Shown here one piece after another: positions 27,209-38,835 of a stretch of 64,000 bases of DNA. The DNA lies in the NCBI GenBank assembly GCA_009746045.1, contig RPFO01000667.1, forward strand, positions 7,217,046-7,281,045, in the 5' to 3' direction. Each line of letters begins with the position of its first letter. Position 1 is the first letter of the stretch. Under the pieces are notes generated by a model, which saw only the letters and a list, made by a program, of their open reading frames with translations, did no database searches and was not told where the DNA came from. Source of the DNA: Mesostigma viride. Lineage: Eukaryota > Streptophyta > Mesostigmatophyceae > Mesostigmatales > Mesostigmataceae. Made by a program: the position numbers and the translations under genes.

Positions 27209-28738
27209 GTGGATGGTGCCAGGCCTCCCTTTGTTCCCATGTACAGGATGGGGCCAGCTGAGATGGCAGAGCTGAAGGTGATCTTGACAGGCCTGTTGGA
27301 AGCTGGACTCATTCTTCCTGCCAATAGTCCTTTCAGCTCTGGGTGTTTGCTTGTCCCCAAGCATGATGGTGGATGGCGGTTGTGCATTGATCTGAGAGGC
27401 CTGAACAAGGTCACAGTGAAGTCCAAGTATCCCTTGCCACGGATTGATGAGCTGCTAGAGAGGACAGCTGGATCATCTTACTTCACCAAGTTTGACCTTA
27501 GACACGCGTTCTGGCAGATCAGGATAGCTACTGAGGACATTCCAAAAACTGCATTCTCCACACCCTGGGGTCAGTTCCAGTGGACTGTGATGCCCATGGG
27601 GGCCTCCAACAGCCCAGCTACTATGCAGATGTTTGTGAATGCTATCTTTGGCCATCTGACAGGGAACTCTCTGCCTCAGATCTCCCCTGATCTCAGGAAT
27701 CCCAGGTTCAAAGACATTGCCCACCTGTGTGACCCTGCAAGACCCGTGTTCAGGACCTGCGTGGTGGCCTACATGGACGACATCCTGGTGCACTCAAAGA
27801 CGTTCAAGGAGCATCTGGAGAACGTGGAGGAGGTCCTGAAGGTCATCCAGCACTACCACTTGTCTGTCAAGAGGTCTAAGGTGGAGTGGGGGCATGAAGT
27901 GGGGTTCCTAGGGTACAAGTTGAGTTCCTTGGGTATGACACCTGACAATGCTAAGATTGCTGCCATCCTTGAGTGGCCTGTGTTGCAGTCTGCACATGAT
28001 GTCAAGTCCTTCCTGGGCATGGTGGGGTGGTACAGGCGTTTTATCCCTGACATGGCTGCCATCTCCACCCCCTTGCTTGAGTTAATCAAGAAGGATGTTC
28101 AGTTTGAGTGGACAGATAGGTGTCAGCAGGCCTTTGACCTGTTGAAGCAGAAGCTCACATCCACCCCTGTGCTAGTGGGTCCCAACCCAGATCTACCTTA
28201 TCAGGTTAGGTCAGATGCCTCTCAAGGCGCCATAGGTGCTGTGCTGATGCAAGACCATGGCTATGGACCACAGCCAGTGGAGTACATGTCTAAAACCATG
28301 AGCTCAGCTGAACGTAACTACCCTGTACACGAGCAGGAGTTGCTGGGTTTAGTGGTAGCATGTCACAAGTGGGAGCATCTGTTGAAGGGAGCTCAGTTTT
28401 CTGTGGCTAGCAGTGCTACAGATGGGCTAGGGCAAGAGTCTATCACCCTGATGACTGACCACAGGCCCTTGGTGCACGTGCTAGAACAGAGTAGGATGAG
28501 TAAGAGGATGGCTGGGTGGATGGAGTACCTAGGGGGATTCTATCCTTTCTCTGTGCAGTATGTCCCAGGATCACAGAATGTGGTGCCAGACGCCCTCTCT
28601 AGAAGAAGGGATCTGATGGGAGCATTTCACGAGGATCTGGATATTTGTGCTGCCATGGTTTCTGTAGTAGAGTGTGGTGCTGTCACCAGGGCACAGGCAG
28701 CTAACCAGCAAACCTCCAAGCTGAGCCCACCCCTGTAG
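27209..28738 (+). CDS. pol: Reverse transcriptase - RNase H of the retrotransposon
   Basis: The longest intact part of pol, 509 codons. The RT fingers/palm are seen in order: L-V-P-K-H-D-G-G-W-R-L-C-I-D, F-T-K-F-D-L-R-H-A-F-W-Q-I, F-S-T-P-W-G-Q-F-Q-W-T-V-M-P-M-G, and the catalytic Y-M-D-D box (27771-27782) in V-A-Y-M-D-D-I-L-V-H-S. RNase H follows with S-D-A-S-Q-G-A-I-G-A-V, P-V-E-Y-M-S-K, Y-P-V-H-E-Q-E-L-L and M-T-D-H-R-P-L. The first residues belong to an upstream frame, so the listed start is only the first usable codon after a frame change. Ends at TAG 28738; integrase continues further on. Confidence 0.93.
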   Translation: MDGARPPFVPMYRMGPAEMAELKVILTGLLEAGLILPANSPFSSGCLLVPKHDGGWRLCIDLRGLNKVTVKSKYPLPRIDELLERTAGSSYFTKFDLRHAFWQIRIATEDIPKTAFSTPWGQFQWTVMPMGASNSPATMQMFVNAIFGHLTGNSLPQISPDLRNPRFKDIAHLCDPARPVFRTCVVAYMDDILVHSKTFKEHLENVEEVLKVIQHYHLSVKRSKVEWGHEVGFLGYKLSSLGMTPDNAKIAAILEWPVLQSAHDVKSFLGMVGWYRRFIPDMAAISTPLLELIKKDVQFEWTDRCQQAFDLLKQKLTSTPVLVGPNPDLPYQVRSDASQGAIGAVLMQDHGYGPQPVEYMSKTMSSAERNYPVHEQELLGLVVACHKWEHLLKGAQFSVASSATDGLGQESITLMTDHRPLVHVLEQSRMSKRMAGWMEYLGGFYPFSVQYVPGSQNVVPDALSRRRDLMGAFHEDLDICAAMVSVVECGAVTRAQAANQQTSKLSPPL

Positions 28739-28936
28739 AGGCTAGCTTTAGTCACGAGATGCTCATTGACCAGGGCTTGTCCCAGGGTCGACAGGCGTCC
28801 AGGGTGGGGGTCAGTCACTGCAGAGCAGTCTTAGGGAGGGTTCTGCTAGCAGCCAGCCCACTCACACTACACAACCAAGCACAGAGAATCCTAGGAGGGG
28901 AAGGGACGGCCCAGGAAGTGGATACTGGAGCCAGGG

Positions 28937-30291
28937 ATGCTGACCAAGTCTAGAGGATTGGCAGCTGAGATCAAGGGGAAGTCACGTACACCTGTGGCTG
29001 ATGTTCTGTCATCCAAGCATCTAGTCACTAGTCACCTGCAGGAGGGTGAGGTGCTGCAGCTGCAGCCTTTAGGACCTGGCAAACAGCTAGTCCTGCCTAA
29101 CCCTATGAGTATAGCCCTGCTGGACGTGATTAAGGCCTTCACTAAAACTGAGGACCTGGCCACTAAGGCCATTCAGGAAGGAAGCTTTGGTAACAGACCT
29201 GTGGAGTACTGGGAGGGAGTCCTGTATGTCCACACCCAGGATGCAGATCATGTAGTAACCAGGAAGGTCTATGTGCCAGAAATGGCCATTCCCACTGTGT
29301 TGCATTGCTTCCATGACGACGTGACTGCATGTCATCCTGGGTATGCTAAGCTTCTCCATGAAGTACAAGAGAGGTTTTGGTGGCCTGGCATGTTTCGTGA
29401 TATCAAAGCCTATGTGGCTTCCTGTGACTCATGCCAAAGGAATAAGGTTAGGACTCAGGCAGTGCCTATCTTTCCTATGGCCATGCCTATTCCCCTTCGA
29501 CCCTGGATCAGTGTGACCATGGACTTCATTTGTGGCTTGCCTGTTTCTGATGCTGGCAATGACAGGATACTAGTGGTGATGGACAGGCTGTCTAGAATGT
29601 GCCACCTCATCCCCTGCAATGCCCATCTCACAGCTGCCCAGTGTGTAGAGTTGTTCATGAAGGAGTGTACAGATTGCATGGCATGCCACGTGTAATCATC
29701 ACTGACCAGGATCCCTTGTGGATGTCTGGGTTTTGGAAGTCCTTCTTTGACATCCTAGACACTAAGTTGGCCTTTGGAGTAGCATACAGGTGTGCCAGCA
29801 CGGGGGCTGTGGAGAGGCTGAACCGTATTGTACGGGAATGCCAGAAGCACTATTGTACCCATGATAACAAGGAATGGGACAAGAAACTTCCCTTCATAGA
29901 GTTTGCCATCAACAACTCACCCCTGGCTCCTCACCAAATGTCTCCATTTGTCATTTGCCATGGCCAGTGCCCCTTGACTCCATTTGACCTGGAGTTACCT
30001 GATAGGGATGCTGAAGGCCCCTTCAGAAGACGCCTAACCTCTGTCCACCAGTTGATTGCATCCTTCCAGGAAGCTCACAGTATGGTGGCTGCTCAGATGT
30101 TGCATGCACAGGACAAGTATTTAAACAATGCTTGGCAACAGATGTTGGCTACACACACCTTTGTGGCTCCTGGTGACCTGGTGCTCTTGGAGGCTAATCG
30201 TGTGCTACCTGAAAAGGAGCAATGCAGGAAACTGCAACCCTTGTGGTTGGGACCTTACCCTGTCCTGACACCTTCCACTATGGGACTGTAG
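28937..30291 (+). pseudogene. Integrase, frameshifted
   Basis: The zinc-binding H-H-C-C module is intact (H-C-F-H-D-D-V-T-A-C-H-P-G and C-D-S-C-Q-R). The catalytic D, D, E are in V-T-M-D-F-I-C-G-L, I-T-D-Q-D-P and G-A-V-E-R-L-N-R. The first two thirds lie in one frame (to 29695), the rest in another (from about 29680), with a further shift at about 30275. It would insert the cDNA; as read it is broken. Confidence 0.9.
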
Positions 30292-30293
30292 TT

Positions 30294-30637
30294 CAAGTCC
30301 AGGTGCCTTCCCACTGGAGGCTTAAGACTAACGTGTTTCACCTGGCCCAGCTCAAACTGTATAAACGCAATACCTTGCAGGGACGCCTTTCTGCCCATTA
30401 CCATTTGAGCTGGATACTGAGGGGGAGAGGATATATGAAGTGGAGCAGCTGGTGGCTCACAGAGTCAAAGGAAAGGGTAGGACCAAGCAGCTGCAGTTTA
30501 AGGTGCACTGGAAAGGAGAGTTAGAGTCTACTGCCACATGGCTGTGGTTGTCTGACTTGACTCACTGCCATGAGTGGTCCAGGAGTATTGCCAAAAGAAG
30601 GGGCTCACTCTTCCTTCTTGGTATACTGAGTTGGTGA
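30294..30637 (+). pseudogene. Integrase C-terminus with chromodomain
   Basis: H-W-R-L-K-T-N-V-F-H-L-A-Q-L-K-L-Y is the usual end of gypsy integrases. It is followed in another frame by I-Y-E-V-E-Q-L-V-A-H-R and L-Q-F-K-V-H-W-K-G...T-A-T-W, the chromodomain pattern (V-E-x-I-L-x-x-R ... V-K-W-x-G ... T-W-E). Chromodomains steer chromovirus integration towards marked chromatin. Confidence 0.8.
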
Positions 30638-30686
30638 AAACCACTGCTCCCCTTCCTATATCTCAGGACTAACGAATGGTTTCTTC

Positions 30687-31848
30687 GTGCATGCTGTGTG
30701 GTCCCAGATGGAGGAGGAGTTCACGTACCCCAACTTGGGCCTGGGCGCCACCACGGAGGAAGGGGTCACGGGTATGCATCCAGACCCCAACCCCATGAGT
30801 TATGTGGAATCCCTGTTTGACAGTATTGTCAGGCGTGACCTTAGGAGGGGTCAGCAGATGGATACCATTAACAAGCTCTTGCATTCAGTGATCTCCAAGC
30901 AGGATAAGCTACAGGAGCTTCTTCAGGGGTTGTCCTTGTCCCAGCCCCAGATGGGGAGTGGTGTTAACATAGCTCTCAGCTCCAGCAGCACTCCCATCAT
31001 TCAGATTCCTCGTCATGTGGTACCTGTCAAGAATGTGGTGGCCTATGTGGATCACAGGAAGTGCATGGGACCTTGTGAGCATTGTGAGACGCTGGCCAAG
31101 GCAGTGGCTGCCCTTAACAGGGAGGAGGGGGAAGTGAGCCCTGAGGGTTATGTGGAGGAGGTCTTGTCTCAGTTGCACACCAGCCTGTATGAGATTGGCT
31201 CTCCTTTTGTGGGCCACCTGTTGCACAGGATGTTTGCCTTGACTCCAGGACCTGAGATTGACATGAGACCTGCAGAGGGGCAGGATATGTTGACCACCTT
31301 GCCTGAGGCTTTGAAAGGAGCCTTCATGCAGTTCCAGCCAGTGAGCATGGGTGAGGCCTCCTACATGGAGTTGTTGGAGTTTTCAGTCAGCAGGGAGACT
31401 TTGACTTGGCTCCTTCTTCTTCCAGCTCGGTCAAGGGGTGCTTCCCTTTGGAGACATCCAACCTTTTCTGCAGCCCAGGGTTGCCTAAGTTACCATGGAG
31501 CTCAAGGTTCGTCTGACCCCATTGAGGGTGTTGGTGCCTTTGATAGGTGCTAAGTGGTCAGTGGTCAAGACCTTTCTCCAGTTCTGGTGGGCGTACAGGT
31601 CATGGGTGAGCAGGCACAAGACGTCTTCTACTTGGGTGATGGATCCTGAGAGCCAGTCTGTGGTGCTTCTCTCCTACCCAGGGACATGCCTGCGTTATGT
31701 TGCCCAGATGGCAGCAGGGGCTGCAGAGACGTGCATGGTGCTGCAGGTCAGCAGGAACTGGCCAGACTTGGTTCACATGGTGGAGCAGTTTCCCTTGTTT
31801 GGGACCAGGGGCAAGGATGGTGTGAATGGGGATTGGTATAGCCTGTGA
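30687..31848 (+). CDS. Extra ORF between pol and the 3' LTR, unknown
   Basis: An open frame of 288 codons (30687-31553) overlapped by a second of 117 codons (31495-31848) that probably continues it after a frame change. The protein has no hydrophobic segment, so it is not envelope-like. It has M-D-T-I-N-K-L-L-H-S-V-I-S-K-Q-D-K-L-Q-E-L, which looks coiled-coil, and a cysteine cluster C-M-G-P-C-E-H-C. Codon use and G+C are like pol. I recognise no domain. It lies in sense orientation in the position where env or accessory genes occur in other gypsy elements. Its start codon may differ: 30687 is a non-ATG codon in the reading given, and M-E-E-E-F follows 21 bases later. Confidence 0.55.
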
Positions 31849-32220
31849 AGAACAGAGCTGTGCAGGAAGAGGATGGGAAGGATGGGGGAAGAGCATGGAA
31901 GGTGCTTTGGATTGTGGTGTGAGGGGGGGATTCCAGGATGGATGATGGGGGGGGGCTCCAGTCCAGTTCTGATGTTCCAGTCCAGAGTTCCAGGTTCCAG
32001 GATGCTGAATGGAAGACCTTGTATTATGAGATGTGTTTATCTGGCTTTATAGTAGATAAGGTAGTGACTTGTTTGCTGTAGAGACCTGTGACTAGATGTT
32101 ATGAGATAGGAGGCCCTGTTTCAGGGATGTAAAAACCCATCTGCTTTTCCCAAGAGATGGTGGATTTCTGTTCAATGTTCCTCTGCCTTCAAGAGTTGGC
32201 TATTGGACCTGGGAGGTCCA

Positions 32221-32237
32221 GTTTTGAGGGGGAGATA
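32221..32237 (+). promoter_or_regulatory. Polypurine tract
   Basis: TTGAGGGGGAGATA immediately before the 3' LTR is the expected plus-strand primer site. Confidence 0.85.
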
Positions 32238-33017
32238 TGTAACAAGCAAAAATGACTTTGTTGTTACATCCTTTGTTTTGTGAATGTTTGGCTTTTATTC
32301 GAGGACTTTTGGATCAGTATTGAGAAAGTTATGAGGTTTCTAAGACGACGGTACTTGGAGCTGATACTTTGTCAGCCAACTGATAGGAACCCTCATTGGT
32401 CGTGGCCTGATCCACGTAGGGTTGTAGTTTGTTGGCTGATACTACTGATAGGAGCCCTCATTGGTCGTGGCCTGATCCACGTGGGGTTGTAGTTTGTTAG
32501 TTGGTACTATTGAGTCTTAAATGCTCCTTTGGGACTTCAGTGCTCACGACAGATTTAGGATCTCATGGAAAGATTCTGCCAGGCTGTGTGTGGTGTTGTT
32601 CTGTTTTGTGTGACTAGGATGGATACGAAGATCTTGTATAGGATTCCATGGTTCTGATTGGTTCTCTTCAGGCTAAGGTTGGAGCAAGCTCGACAAGCAC
32701 GTCGATATCAAGGACGTGGGGTCGCCATTGTTGCTACGTTGGTTTTGATTCACCATGGTATAATAAAGCTTGGCTTTGTTGTCCAATCCATAAGAGCCCC
32801 TTGGCTATAGACGTCCTTCAGTTCCACAGAGGTCGTCTACACACGAGCTTGTCTTTGTGTCTACAAGGGGTGTGATTCCCTAAATCACGTGCTGTGGAAT
32901 TTCCATCTCAACGTTGCTCGGATACTTGAAGTTCTGCAACTCAAGAAAGCAACCCAGGTAAAAAGATCTTTCATATTGGACTGTGGATGATGATGATGAT
33001 CATTTTTAGTCGTTACA
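32238..33017 (+). repeat. 3' LTR
   Basis: 780 bp, near-identical to the 5' LTR, TG...CA ends, followed by the target duplicate CGGAC. Confidence 0.97.
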
Positions 33018-33203
33018 CGGACCATGGTAGCTCGAGGCTGCCGCGTTAATATTTTCCGCGTTTTGGAGTCGTTCATGAACCTGCAGGACGATGAATATGC
33101 ATGAATGGAGATAGAAATGGGTAGCCTTGTTCATAGGTATATACGCTATAAGCCATACATATATATATTCTCCCGATTTCTGGCCTGCGCTGGTTGTCTC
33201 CTT

Positions 33204-34978
33204 GATACGTTAAGAGCGACTAGATGACCGAGACGGTGGGGCCGGAAACACGTACCTTGCTTGATCAGGGCCTGTGTTAATTCGAGCTCCGGCCGAAAGT
33301 GTCTAGTGATCAGATCGCCTGATCCACATGACAGCATGCGGGCTACTGCGCATATTAAGGCAGTAGCACACCATGACTGTGAGGGGCACAGCAGCTAAGT
33401 TAACATTCTCCTAATACGTCTTATGTCGCATAAATCCTCAATAATGAGTGGATGACATAAACGGGGCGAGTAGAATGCAACTAACTAATTTGATCGAAGG
33501 TGACTCAACGCAGAGATGCGTCTGCCTGTGCCTGATTTCCAGTAGTGTTCAGCAGTTTGATGGACATGCAATAACACCACGTCGAAGTTACTAATTGCAA
33601 TAACTAGTGTGACATCTTTTGTGTAATTTGTCAGACATCCTTATACCTCGCTGGAGCTCAGCTTATAAAAGCAAACTGATGCTCCACTGTTGCCGCAGAT
33701 AATTTATAATCAACAATAGGAAACTCAATGCATCCTCTTCGTTCATGCAGCGTTGCCTGGGGGCACATACGACATGCTCAGAGGTAAGTCGGAAACAGTT
33801 TGGACATCTAGTCGCTCTTAGCGTAAGCCAGCCATAATTTCAATGAACAAGGCTATTTCCATCTCCATTCATATTCATAATCGTGAACGACCCGAAAACG
33901 CCGAAAAGATAACGGCAGGCTCGAGCTACCATGGTCAGGATTCTCCAGATTTCTGGCCTGCGCTGTTCATATTGATAGAAACTGCTCATGCATATTGATA
34001 GAAACTGTAGCGGTTGTTGTTGGAAATCAATCAATCCTAAGGGGTTGCTTCCCCAAGTTCTAGTCTACTGATTAGTGGTGAATTATGTGCATCAAAGCGT
34101 TGTCATCTGCAAGAGGACTTTCAATACCATGCTAGAAGTGGCGCAAATTCTCTGCTAAATCAAATGTACGCCCCGCAATTTCCTTATCACGTCCTCCCAT
34201 TGCTAACGCCTTCCTTTCCTTCAGCTAGCCCCAAGGACAGGGCCAATAGCCGCGGAGACAGTTTTGGGCAATCAAGTGCAGCAAAGGGTAGGGGAAAGGA
34301 GTTTCTTCAAAGAACCTTTACACCCGTCAGCCACTTGCAAGATGACGGCTGCGTCAAGCGCCTCACAAACTTTCGCAAATTCTAATTTCCTGCGCCAGAC
34401 TTGAGGCGTGCCTGCGGCATTGCGGCTGCCGTCGACTTAGCATTGGCGGGGGCTAGTCAATTTCTGCCACTTTTGCTTTCTCAAAACAATTATAATGTCA
34501 TCGGCGTCACGGGCCGGGAAATGTTAGGTCATGGCCACCTTCTCTGTCTGTCGATCTTGGAAACCTCATTGCCGATTCAGTTTGTCCCCGCAAAAACGCA
34601 GGAAAATGCAAACACGAAATAAACTAACAAGCACTATCGAAATCTCTTCAATCCAGCCGCCCTGCACTTTATGGTAACGATCATGGCTTCGCTAGGTTGG
34701 CCATCGGCCCGGCCCGCACATTGCGGCTTCACAAATTAATGTTGCTGCTGTAGCTGGCCTAGTGGGCGGGGTCAAATCAAGGTTAACATGGGTGCCGCAA
34801 AGGAATTTACTTCCTGGGCATGTCTCAACTGGTTCCCGTCCTTTCTGAGGGCTACAAAATACAGGTAGGTTTCCCGCCTATATGTATGTGTGTGCCTGAT
34901 AGCCGTGTTGCCGTTGTTGTTGTTGACTGTTGTTGCCCACGCCGCACATGATGGCCAGCAGGAGGGGTGACATTGAGC
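33204..34978. other. Repeat-derived intergenic DNA
   Basis: Contains an inverted relative of the MITE family (33790-33995) and short stretches shared with 48150-48250 (GAGCGACTAGATGACC, GACGGTGGGGCCGGAAAC). No gene recognised. Confidence 0.5.
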
Positions 34979-35130
34979 CAAGCTAAATAGGGGCCGGATC
35001 CTGCAGCCGCCGGTCCAGAATATCTGGCCCCTATTTCCATATTAGGGGCCAGTGCAGCAACCGGCACCAACTGGAGCTGGCCCCCATGTTTTCGGCCCCT
35101 ATAGGGGAGCGGGGGGCCGACTTTCATGCA
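34979..35130. repeat. Hairpin-forming GGGGCC repeats, left
   Basis: AAATAGGGGCCGGAT (34984) pairs with ATCTGGCCCCTATTT (35023), and AGGGGCC/GGCCCCT recur several times to 35120. Related sequence, again with facing copies (CAGCCCCTAT...ATAGGGGCCGG), lies at 39045-39165 on the other side of the TIR element. Confidence 0.75.
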
Positions 35131-35489
35131 GCCGTCAGCCCATAGAGTCTGGCCCCCAAATGCTACAGCATGGCGGAATTTGCAAGCAAGGCGGCCGAGT
35201 CTGCCCGCACCGCATATTTAGTGTTTTGTTGCGAACAATTCCTTGGGATTTTAGTTTCAGGCTGCCTATATATTAGCGTATTGTCAGATCGTTACCGAGG
35301 AGGGAGCCGCTCATAGTAGCATGTCTGAACCGCCGGACATTGGACCGGAGGAAGGGCCTGGTCTGCAACGCGGCTGGCCAGACTTGTATTATGACCAAGA
35401 CAACCGCCGAGCCACTGCAGAATATTCTTATTTAATTCTGGGTGAGGATGGTCTATCGGTGAAATGCATAGCATGCGGTCATGACAAGC

Positions 35490-38400
35490 GCTTTTGACAG
35501 ATCTGTAAAGTTAGGGCCCGAAAAATACAGATGGCTAGGCGTATATGCAGATCTGTTTTTTTAATACAGATCTGTACGTAAACTCCGACGTAATGCCTTT
35601 ACGTCTTCGGGGGTCGAAGTGCAGGCCGTGCTCAGTACCTGGAAGCAAAATTCAGCCATGGCTACGAAAGCTAATAGAGGAATGTCAGCCGTATGACCTG
35701 CACACGAGGGTAATTAAGAAATCAAGCCGAAGTTAATCCTGCATCTGAGCGAGCAGAATAATTGCAAACACAACAGCAATTGTGCGACAGACCAAACAAT
35801 ATCGCCGCGTGCACTAGGCTCTGTATTCTGGTCACACCCAGATGCATTGGCTACATTGGATTAGGCGCCTTAACGAACTCAGTCGAGGGAAAACGCGAGG
35901 AGCGCCATCTAAGCAGTTGCTTGTCATGTCTATACGCCCGGGCATCTCATGATCTGTCTACCATGCACGCATTTTCCTTGGATGAATCAAACAGCTTTTG
36001 ACATTTTAATGGCGACAATGAAGTCCGGCCACGACAGTATAGCGCTGCTCAGAGCTTCGTTGTCGAGAAAGGTTTAAGAGGTGCTTTTTCCGGGCAGATA
36101 ATTTAACTCTGCCTAGATCCCGGTAGCTTTCAGCACGCGCATATTGCTTGAGGTAAGCGAGCCACGACGCCTGCAGGTGCTCCTGCCGAGGTGGAGACCT
36201 CCGAGAGCACGTGGATTAGGCTCATGCGTCAAAGCAGCATCGACCTTCATTCTCCTGGTGTGGAAGGTCACTTTTCAGGATTAACATATCTGAATGTTGA
36301 TTGCCTGTTCATTTTCCGTCAATTGAGCAGCGATTGAAACCATGAGCCATGCAAGTGTAAGGTGCAGAATTCAGTTGATGAACCCAAGCAGGTAATGTGC
36401 AAAATAGATGAACCCAAGTAATATGTGCAGATGTTTCGTCCCACTGGCTGTGTGCTATTGCATGAACCGTGTAGGCCCTTGGCGTGTACTCACTTGCTGC
36501 AACCGTGCCCACAGCTGCTTGTCAATACACGCGGCAGGCACAACGACTTTTGCCGCGAGGTGAAACATTTAACTCCCCCACGCCTTGCATTTTTCACTCT
36601 TTCTTTTCCCTATCCATCCTACCCCCCAGCACACACACACGCCCACATACATACACATGCACATAAATGTTCACACACACATGCACACACGCACGCATAC
36701 ACACATGCACACATACACACATGCACACACGCACACATGCACACATGCACACACGCACACACGCACACATACACACATGCACACATACACACATGCACAC
36801 ACGCACACATGCACACACGCACACATGCACACATACACACATGCACACACGCACACATGCACACATGCACACATGCACACACGCACGCATACACACATGC
36901 ACACATACACACATGCACACACGCACGCATACACACATGCACACATACACACATGCACACACGCACACATGTACACACGCACACACGCACACACGCACAC
37001 ACGCACACACGCACACACGCACACACGCACACACGCACACACGCACACACGCACACACGCACACACGCACACACGCACACACGCACACACGCACACACGC
37101 ACACTCGCACACTCGCACACACGCACACACGCACGCACACACGCACACACGCATACACGCACACACGCACACACATGCACACTGTGACATACACATGTAT
37201 GCACACAATATCACACACATGCACACACCCACGTGCGCACATGCACGCTAACACATGCATGCACACAAACATGTGCACACACCCACGAGCACACGTGCAC
37301 ATGCATACAAACGCACACAAACACAGGCCGACTTGCACACATGCGCCACACACATCAATCCATCACCAATAAACGGGTTGCTTGGACCCAACGACCTTCT
37401 TACTCGCCTGTCCACCCAATGTTCTGCCCATCCTCCCGCCTGCCCGCCTACAAGTCTGCCACCCGCCTATCTGCCCACCCATCTGTCAACCTGCCTGCCT
37501 GCCTGCTTGTGTGCATGCCTGCGGGCCTGCATGTGCACCTGCGCCCATGCACCTATTATGCCCCCATGGCACATACATGCAGCCTAGCTAGTTGAGTGTC
37601 TCTAGGCACGCGCACATGGGTGGCTACATGGGCATTTGCCTGTGTCTTAGGCTGGGGCGTTGGGCTGATTAGTTCAAGAGTGGGCGGGAAGACGGTGGTA
37701 TAATTGGGTGGGTAGGGACGGAGTGGATGGATGATTGGGGGGGTTGGATGCGGGTGGGACTCAAGTTAGTGTTAAGTCCAATGTTGCCTATAGCATCAAC
37801 AAAAATAAGCGAGAAAGCAGCCTAAATTCAAGGAGCCTACTTCTTGTAACATGTGCCAAACTGCAATTAATGGTTGCAGGCTCACAAGCTGCCAGATTCA
37901 TAACGCACATGGAATGAATTGCATGGTTACAGGACAAGCGTGTGGTTGGAAATCTTACAATGCCTGGCGACGTCTCTTTCATGTGCCCACTGAGAACCGC
38001 TGTTCTTCGACACAAGAAGGCTTTGGCAAGCAACGAGCTTCGGCCAGGGCCTTCATTTCAAGGAACCGTGTGTGAAGCAATAACTCAGGATTTACAAACA
38101 GAAACTATACCTAACTTTGCGACCTTCATGCAGTATGTCATGTGCATGGCTATGTAGTATGTGCCAACAATCACAACGAAAACGTGCGAAATTGCAAACA
38201 TTGCCATGGAAGGGCAGGAGCCACGCACGCAGCAAATTAAAACGGTTCGTGAACCAGATTGTCGGGCATAAAGACAGCAAAGTCTGGCCAGCAATAATGC
38301 AGTGCGATGCGAGACAAACTCGGTAAATATGGGCAGGCAGGCGCAGCTCGTCCTCAGCAGTGCTATCTAACGTGACGGCGCCTTATTTCCGCGTGCACGG

Positions 38401-38835
38401 TGCCGAACATGGCACTGGCCTGATTCCAGTTGCAGCAACGCCAGATGCCTTCCCGTCATAGAGCAGAGGCTTCACGTACGTCGCCATCGTTGGCTACCAA
38501 TCGCTATGCTTCCCGTGATAATGCACTCCGCGTCCGAACAAAATGTCGAGAAAGCAAACAATCTACACGCGAGAGAACTGGGCTGATAGCTTTTCAGTAC
38601 TGGTTTTACCGTGCCTTCAAATTCCATTAGCTTACTTAACCATGGCTGACTAATTTTAGCTAATTTACAGGTATTTGTACCACTGGCCGCACCGCCCGCA
38701 TGCATGGACGAGTCTCGAAGACGTAAGGGCATTACGTCGGAGTTTACGTACAGATCTGTAATAAAAAAACAGATCTGCATATACGCCTAGCCATCTGTAT
38801 TTTTCGGGCCCTAACTTTACAGATCTGTCAAAAGC
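35490..38835. mobile_element. 3.35-kb TIR element, no transposase seen
   Basis: Left end GCTTTTGACAGATCTGTAAA (35490) and its inverted copy at 38816-38835. The strongly conserved arm is about 115 bp and weaker similarity runs to about 200 bp (35490-35690 against 38615-38835). Inside each arm AGATCTGT is repeated. The core has no recognised coding sequence and contains the CA-rich array at 36620-37350. Target duplication is not clear. Probably a non-autonomous DNA transposon. Confidence 0.85.
36620..37350. repeat. (CACACG/CACATG)n array
   Basis: About 730 bp of alternating purine-pyrimidine repeats: CACACG in the right half (36968-37165), mixed CACATG, CATACA and CACACG to the left and right. 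It opens six spurious ORFs (T-H-A-H, C-V-C-A). Such alternation favours Z-DNA. Confidence 0.95.

Larger units (their letters stand above)
23559..33017 (+). mobile_element. Ty3/gypsy chromodomain LTR retrotransposon (9.46 kb)
   Basis: Complete element: 5' LTR, primer-binding site, gag, protease, reverse transcriptase, RNase H, integrase, chromodomain, an extra ORF, polypurine tract, 3' LTR. The target duplication CGGAC flanks it (23554-23558 and 33018-33022). The LTRs differ at about three places in 780 bp, so insertion is recent. Even so, gag-pol is split by at least eight frame changes, so this copy as read cannot make a full polyprotein. The order protease-RT-RNaseH-integrase-chromodomain defines a Ty3/gypsy chromovirus. 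Confidence 0.97.
23517..33203. mobile_element. MITE interrupted by the retrotransposon
   Basis: GAGACAACCAGCGCAGGC starts at about 23519 and its inverted form GCCTGCGCTGGTTGTCTC ends at about 33203; each continues inward with AGAAAT-x-x-GGAGAAT. Without the retrotransposon the unit is about 225 bp with inverted ends of about 35 bp. Related copies lie at 47995-48250 (+) and 33790-33995 (inverted). The copy at 48.0 kb shows the uninterrupted target. Confidence 0.75.

Noticed and set aside
30687-31848. Envelope gene of the retrotransposon
   Set aside because: No signal peptide, transmembrane helix or fusion-like segment is visible; called an unknown ORF instead.
36425-37372. Long T-H-A-H / C-V-C-A ORFs on both strands
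   Set aside because: Products of the CA-type array, open in every frame.
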